From positions 1 to 10,274 of the forward strand of contig JAMOTR010000016.1 in the NCBI GenBank assembly GCA_027068385.1: DNA of 10,274 nt, written 5' to 3'. Shown here piece after piece: positions 6,669-10,274 of this stretch. Every line of letters starts with the position of its first letter. The stretch's first letter is position 1. The stretch is from Candidatus Heimdallarchaeota archaeon. Its GTDB lineage: Archaea; Asgardarchaeota; Njordarchaeia; Njordarchaeales; JAMOTR01. The notes beneath the pieces were generated by a model. The model was not told the DNA's origin, did no database searches, and saw only the letters and a list, made by a program, of their open reading frames with translations. The translations under genes and the position numbers were made by a program.

Positions 6669-9600
6669 CCTTTTTCACGTATATCCTTACCTTATGCCCG
6701 GCTATCTCCCGATCCTTCGAGTATCCCTCGATGGGCTCGAAGCGTATATCGTCCGCTAGGGCCTCGGAAGAGATCCGATCCCTCCGCTCCTCTATAGCCT
6801 TCTTAACCTCTTCGTCCCCCTCTATTCCCACTATGATCCTATCCGTATATTCTAGGTTCATCTCCTTCCTCATCGCCTGTATGCGCCTAAGTATCTCGCG
6901 AGCGAGGCCTTCGCGTATCATTTCGGGCGTCATCTCGAGCTCAGCGAGGACGTGGACGTATTCTCCGGAGTCGTACGCGTATCCCTCCGGAGCCTCGGCC
7001 TCGATGATGAAGTCGTCGCGCGTGAGCTCTACCTTTTCGCCATCCACCTCGAACGAGAACGTCTTCCTATGCATCATCGCCTCTAGTATCTCGTCCCGGT
7101 GTTCCTGTATGTACTTGAGGATCTTGGGCGTGAGGCGCTTATAACGTTGTCCGATCCTATTAGGCCTAGGCCTCGCGTTCACCTTAAGCCTCGGTATCAC
7201 GTCCTCGAAGCTCACCGCCTTCACGTTCACCTCGTCCTTTATGTCGTCCCGGAACTCCTCAATAGCCTTACGCGTATACTCGTCCGCCTCCACCACGATC
7301 CTCTTTATGGGCCGCCTCACACCGCGCTTGATCGCGTTCCTAATCCTCCTCACGCTCTCCACGAGATCTATCACGCGCGCCATCCTCTCCTCCAAGTCCT
7401 TATCTATGAGCGCCTCGTCGGGCTCCGGATAGTCCTCTAGGTGCACGCTTAACTTACCTCCGTAAGGTCTCACGAGCCTCTGATATATCGCCTCCGTGAT
7501 GAACGGGACGAACGGGGCCAAGAGCCTTATCGTTTTCTCGAGCACTTCATATAGCGTATTGTAAGCGGCTAGCTTGTCCTCGTCCCGCTCCGTCTTCCGG
7601 AAGCGCCTCCTAGAGCGCCTTACGTACCGGTTACTTAGTTCCTCCACCACGAAGTTATCGAGTATCCTAGCGGCTTCCGTGATGCGATAAGCGTCCATGT
7701 TCTCGATCACTTCCTTGATCACCGAGTTGAGCCTAGAGAGGATCCGCCTATCGAGTTTCGTCCTATAGTCCGTGGTCTTATCGGGCGTCCGCCCGTCGAG
7801 CTTAGCGTATGAGTCGAAGAACGTAAAGACGTTCCGTAGGGTATCTAAGAAGCGCCTCTTTATCGTTTCCACGTCGCGATCCGAATACTTTAGCTCCTTC
7901 CGGGGCTGGGTCACGTAATACATATACCGCCTCAACGCGTCCGCCCCGTGCTTCTCTAAAGCGTCGAGAGCGTATACTACGTTACCTAAGCGCTTGCTCA
8001 TCTTCCTTCCCTTCTCGTCCAACACGAGGCCTATTACTACTACGTTCCTGTACGCCTCGCGGTCGAACAATAGCGTCGAGATCGTGTGAAGCGAATAGAA
8101 CCGGCCGCGCGTCTGGTCCACGCCTTCGGATATGAAGTCCACGGGCATCGATTTCTCGGCTATTTCCTTGTTCTCGTGAGGGTAGTGGAACTGAGCGAAC
8201 GGGGCCGCTCCGGAATCGAACCGAACGTCTATCACGAACGGCTCGCGCTTCATCGGCTTGCCGCATACGGGACACTTTATCTCCACGTTATCGATGTAAG
8301 GCCTATGTAACTCTATGTCGTCTAACTTTCTGCCCGCGAGCTCCTCGAGTTCCTTCTTCGATCCCACGGCTATGTAATGGCCGTTCTCGCACTTCCGTAT
8401 GGGGAGCGGAGTACCCCGGAAGCGCTCACGCGATAGCGCCCGATCGCGGGCGTTCGCGATGAAGTTCCCGAAGCGTCCGTGCTTGATGTGCTCTGGATAC
8501 CGGTTGATCTTCTCATTATGCTCTACGAGCTTATCGCGGAACTCGGATACCCTAATGTACCGCGTCTCCCTAGGATACGCCATCAGAGGAGTATCACAGC
8601 GCCGGCAATGCGGATAGTTGTGCTTGATCGTGGCCTCCTTGAGGAGCTTACCCGCCCTCTTTAGGTCCCTTATGATCCTCCTGTTCGCGTCCTTGAAGAA
8701 GAGCCCCTCGTACGGGCCGTACTTAAACTTCCCCTCCTCGTCTATCACGATGTGTATCGGGAGATCCTTCTCCTTCGATACGTTAAAGTCCTCTTCTCCA
8801 TGAGCCGGAGCTATGTGAACGATTCCCGTACCCTGATCCATCGTGACGAAGTCCGCGGTGACGACGCGATAGGCCCTTTCGTCGTCTATCTTATATTCTT
8901 CGAAGAGGGGAACGTATCTTATTCCCTCGAGCTCCTTCCCGAGCCTCCTTTCTATCACCTTTCCCTTTTTCTTCCATTCCTCAGAGAGCTTATCGGCTAC
9001 CCGGAAGCGTATCCTCTTACCGTCCCGATCGTATTCTATAAGTACATATTCCTCGTCCGGATGTACCGCTAAGGCGACGTTAGACGGAAGTGTCCGAGGT
9101 GTAGTGGTCCGGGCTAAGAAGTACTCATCCTTGTCGACGCGCTTGAAGAGCACGTAGATCGATGGATCGACCACTTCCTTATACCCGAGATCTACCTCGT
9201 GAGAGCTCAAAGGCGTGCCGCAGCGCGGGCAATACCGAACGACCTTATAATCTTTGTAAAGGAGTCCCTTCTCCCGGAGCTTCTTCAAGGCCCACCGGAC
9301 GCTCTCGATATACTCGTCGGTCATCGTTACGTAAGCGTTTTTAAGGTCTAACCGGAACCCTAGACGCTCCGTCATCTTCTCCCGCTCCCTCTTATAGCGG
9401 AACACGCTCTGCTTACATTCATTAATGAACCGCTCTAAGCCGCGCTCTAGGATCTCGCGTTTGTTCTTTATCCCGTACCTCTTTTCCACCTCTACCTCTA
9501 CCGGGAGGCCGTGACAATCCCGACCTCCTATGCGAGGGAATACATAATAACCGCGCATGGAGCGATAACGTAGGACCACGTCCTTGATCGCGCGGGTCCT

Positions 9601-9753
9601 CACGTGTCCCATATGAGGTAGGCCGTTTGCCGTGGGCGGCCCCTCTAAGAATATAAACATCGGCTTATCGCGCCTCTCCTCGCGCTCCTTTTCGAACACG
9701 TTTTCGTTCCTCCGGAATTCTAAGATGCGCTCCTCGTCTTTCGGTGAGAACAT
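6655..9753 (-). CDS. ileS: Isoleucyl-tRNA synthetase
   Basis: Class I isoleucyl-tRNA synthetase of the archaeal/eukaryotic type, 1032 residues, complete. Seen: HMGH (47-50) in EGPPTANGLPHMGH, KMSKR (584-588), the CP1 editing domain with TTTP_TLPSN (216-225) and APAHGEEDF (315-323), zinc-type CPRC (175-178), C-x2-C (383-386) and CPVC (494-497), and an anticodon-binding domain with LSRLNS (672-677). The ATG start (9753) is preceded by an AT-rich box at the leaderless distance; the stop is TAG. It carries 34 CGG codons, 2 TGG (154, 260) and no CGA. At least 23 CGG positions are family Trp positions: 14, 68, 124, 134, 153, 160, 215, 220, 384, 398, 418, 438, 446, 453, 511, 551, 609, 618, 640, 670, 709, 719 and 814. 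Conserved arginines beside them (436, 442, 444, 549, 588) use CGC or CGT. Read with the standard code it would look badly damaged; read with CGG as Trp it looks normal. Confidence 0.97.
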   Translation of the reverse strand: MFSPKDEERILEFRRNENVFEKEREERRDKPMFIFLEGPPTANGLPHMGHVRTRAIKDVVLRYRSMRGYYVFPRIGGRDCHGLPVEVEVEKRYGIKNKREILERGLERFINECKQSVFRYKREREKMTERLGFRLDLKNAYVTMTDEYIESVRWALKKLREKGLLYKDYKVVRYCPRCGTPLSSHEVDLGYKEVVDPSIYVLFKRVDKDEYFLARTTTPRTLPSNVALAVHPDEEYVLIEYDRDGKRIRFRVADKLSEEWKKKGKVIERRLGKELEGIRYVPLFEEYKIDDERAYRVVTADFVTMDQGTGIVHIAPAHGEEDFNVSKEKDLPIHIVIDEEGKFKYGPYEGLFFKDANRRIIRDLKRAGKLLKEATIKHNYPHCRRCDTPLMAYPRETRYIRVSEFRDKLVEHNEKINRYPEHIKHGRFGNFIANARDRALSRERFRGTPLPIRKCENGHYIAVGSKKELEELAGRKLDDIELHRPYIDNVEIKCPVCGKPMKREPFVIDVRFDSGAAPFAQFHYPHENKEIAEKSMPVDFISEGVDQTRGRFYSLHTISTLLFDREAYRNVVVIGLVLDEKGRKMSKRLGNVVYALDALEKHGADALRRYMYYVTQPRKELKYSDRDVETIKRRFLDTLRNVFTFFDSYAKLDGRTPDKTTDYRTKLDRRILSRLNSVIKEVIENMDAYRITEAARILDNFVVEELSNRYVRRSRRRFRKTERDEDKLAAYNTLYEVLEKTIRLLAPFVPFITEAIYQRLVRPYGGKLSVHLEDYPEPDEALIDKDLEERMARVIDLVESVRRIRNAIKRGVRRPIKRIVVEADEYTRKAIEEFRDDIKDEVNVKAVSFEDVIPRLKVNARPRPNRIGQRYKRLTPKILKYIQEHRDEILEAMMHRKTFSFEVDGEKVELTRDDFIIEAEAPEGYAYDSGEYVHVLAELEMTPEMIREGLAREILRRIQAMRKEMNLEYTDRIIVGIEGDEEVKKAIEERRDRISSEALADDIRFEPIEGYSKDREIAGHKVRIYVKKVTGR

Positions 9754-9772
9754 TTTCTGTGAACTCTCACGC

Positions 9773-9781
9773 TATTTTTTC
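9773..9781 (-). promoter_or_regulatory. TATA-like box for ileS
   Basis: On the minus strand this reads GAAAAAATA, centred about 25 bases upstream of the ileS ATG, the expected distance for a leaderless archaeal transcript. A second AT-rich stretch (CATAATAAATC on minus, about 9832-9842) would place a start further upstream and create a leader spanning the degenerate repeats; I cannot choose between them. Confidence 0.45.
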
Positions 9782-9786
9782 GCTAT

Positions 9787-9859
9787 GCTTTAAGAACACG
9801 AACGCTTTTTCGCTTAGGATACAACGCTTGATTTATTATGCGCTTATGCCTTAGAACGC
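9787..9859. repeat. Three degenerate direct repeats upstream of ileS
   Basis: Three imperfect copies of a GC(T/C)TTA...AACGC pattern lie at 9787-9805, 9811-9827 and 9848-9859, with variable inner spacing. Further CGCT starts occur at 9770 and 9781. They fill the gap between ileS and the small membrane protein. They could be a regulator-binding array or chance; no hairpin or known RNA motif is evident. The remainder of the gap (9860-9905) shows nothing recognisable. Confidence 0.3.
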
Positions 9860-9908
9860 TCAGATTCTACACTATAAGAGTACACGTCGAAGATCAAGAA
9901 TAGAAATC

Positions 9909-9918
9909 AATAAATATT
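9909..9918 (+). promoter_or_regulatory. TATA box for the 67-residue membrane protein
   Basis: AATAAATATT with a purine-rich GAAATCA just upstream (BRE-like) is centred about 24 bases before the ATG at 9938. This is the best promoter-like sequence in the window and implies a leaderless, independently transcribed gene. No ribosome binding site is visible between box and ATG. Confidence 0.6.
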
Positions 9919-9937
9919 CATACGAGCCTCTCGTAGT

Positions 9938-10141
9938 ATGATACCCGTAGCTATGAGCCTACCTATATTAGCCGCCTTCATTATGCTCCTAGCCTCGTTT
10001 ATGAATCCTGCCGTATCTCACTCCTACGCTCACTACGTGCTAGCGCTAAGCAAGACCGCCGAGATCGCCATCGTCGTCATCATCATTATCATCATCATCG
10101 CCATCATCGCCTACCGGTACTCCTCTAGGAAGAAAGCTTGA
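9938..10141 (+). CDS. Small membrane protein with signal-like N-terminus and poly-Ile helix
   Basis: A 67-residue protein of no family I recognise. Residues 7-22 are hydrophobic and followed by NPAVSHS (23-29), resembling a secretion signal with a possible cleavage after AVS. A short polar loop follows (28-41), then a very hydrophobic helix (44-58) containing seven consecutive isoleucines, then YR(CGG)YSSRKKA with basic residues. If CGG is Trp, the helix ends Y-W-Y, a typical interfacial aromatic belt before the positive cytoplasmic tail. The predicted topology is outside-to-inside at the C-terminal helix. The gene is probably real because it has a well-placed TATA box and a T7 run immediately after the TGA stop. 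It stands alone, divergent from ileS. It could be a small surface or toxin-like peptide, but nothing here shows a function. Confidence 0.65.
   Translation: MIPVAMSLPILAAFIMLLASFMNPAVSHSYAHYVLALSKTAEIAIVVIIIIIIIAIIAYRYSSRKKA
10067..10111 (+). repeat. ATC-type trinucleotide tract inside the small membrane protein
   Basis: Fifteen codons drawn from ATC, ATT, GTC and GCC, nine of them ATC, encode the transmembrane helix. Such a near-microsatellite could change length by slippage in units of one residue. Confidence 0.7.
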
Positions 10142-10155
10142 TTTTTTTAAAAAAA
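10142..10155. terminator. T7A7 run, probable (bidirectional) terminator
   Basis: Seven T followed by seven A begin directly after the stop of the small membrane protein. Archaeal RNA polymerase terminates at T runs without a needed hairpin; the symmetric arrangement would also present T7 to a transcript arriving on the minus strand. Confidence 0.55.
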
Positions 10156-10274
10156 CACAAACTAGAGGGAATTCGAGATCAAGGGTATTATGGTTCCGCG
10201 CTCCTAAAGCTCTAAGGTCATTTTCCTGTTAAGAATTATCTCCGTGATCTCCTACGCTATTTATTCTCTATCAC
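10156..10274. other. Right-end sequence with no recognised gene
   Basis: No convincing coding frame. An imperfect inverted repeat centred on AGCT lies at 10203-10217, and an AATAAATAG stretch on the minus strand at about 10257-10265 could be a TATA box, but only a five-codon frame follows. I see no tRNA or box C/D motif. Confidence 0.4.

Larger units (their letters stand above)
1..10274. other. Probable altered genetic code: CGG read as Trp, CGA nearly unused
   Basis: Reading the codons of all eight genes gives 69 CGG (valS 8, hef 4, UPF0216 1, permease 4, DUF505 13, 197-residue protein 4, ileS 34, small protein 1), 4 TGG and 1 CGA. In IleRS and ValRS the CGG codons coincide with family-conserved Trp, while conserved Arg use CGC, CGT, AGG or AGA. 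Anyone translating this window with table 1 or 11 will write Arg where Trp is probably inserted. Stops are ordinary: six TGA and one TAG. Confidence 0.85.

Noticed and set aside
6655..9753. ileS as a decaying pseudogene with many Trp-to-Arg mutations
   Set aside because: The frame is intact over 1032 codons, HMGH, KMSKR and the editing motifs are intact, and the changes hit almost only Trp positions and always as CGG. Decay or sequencing error would not be so selective, and valS shows the same pattern.
9787..9859. CRISPR array or mobile-element ends
   Set aside because: Repeat copies are short, imperfect and irregularly spaced, no spacer-length regularity exists, and no cas, transposase or integrase gene is in the window.
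1..10274. TGA read as Trp (code 4/25) or Gly
   Set aside because: TGA ends six of the seven visible genes at family-appropriate lengths, twice in ATGA overlaps with the next start.
9754..10274. A tRNA gene, ideally tRNA-Trp with CCG anticodon, in the intergenic stretches
   Set aside because: No T-arm consensus (GGTTCRAAT type) or cloverleaf-compatible arms seen in either gap; the tRNA would have to be elsewhere in the genome.

Overview
The window reads as archaeal chromosome, probably from a thermophile. It carries a Hef-type helicase-nuclease, a UPF0216/DUF61 protein, a DUF505 protein and archaeal-type valyl- and isoleucyl-tRNA synthetases. Genes are tightly packed, ATGA overlaps are present, and TATA-like boxes lie about 22-26 bases before several starts, as expected for leaderless transcripts. 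ATA and AGG codons are common and base composition is balanced. I cannot name the lineage; Hef argues against a typical crenarchaeon.

Layout. Bases 1-3333 (minus strand) hold one apparent operon, UPF0216 - hef - valS, whose genes are joined by two 4-base ATGA overlaps; valS runs off the left edge. A 30-base divergent gap leads to three plus-strand genes: an AEC-family permease (3364-4263), a DUF505 protein (about 4293-6044) and an unrecognised 197-residue protein (6075-6668). The last overlaps tail-to-tail with ileS (6655-9753, minus). A 184-base intergenic stretch holds the ileS promoter side, degenerate repeats and a clear TATA box for a 67-residue membrane protein (9938-10141), followed by a T7A7 run. 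The last 119 bases hold no gene that I can see.

Main observation. Read with the standard code, IleRS has arginine at position after position where the family has conserved tryptophan: the W of GWDCHGLP, TTTPWTLP, NARDWALS, RFWGTP, LPIW, DVWFDSG, DQTRGWF, ADALRWY and others. Every one of those codons is CGG. Neighbouring conserved arginines are CGC, CGT, AGG or AGA. The N-terminal part of ValRS shows the same at EEKW, S-DW and PV-WCP-C. I count 69 CGG codons in the eight genes, only 4 TGG and a single CGA. The simplest reading is that this archaeon decodes CGG as tryptophan and has nearly abandoned CGA. TGA is a normal stop (six of seven visible stops). CGG-to-Trp reassignment has been reported computationally in some bacteria (as I recall, Absconditabacteria and Anaerococcus); I do not know of a described archaeal case. 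Two CGG codons in Hef fall where I would have expected Arg and are reported as counter-evidence. In the protein descriptions, residues encoded by CGG should be read as probable Trp.
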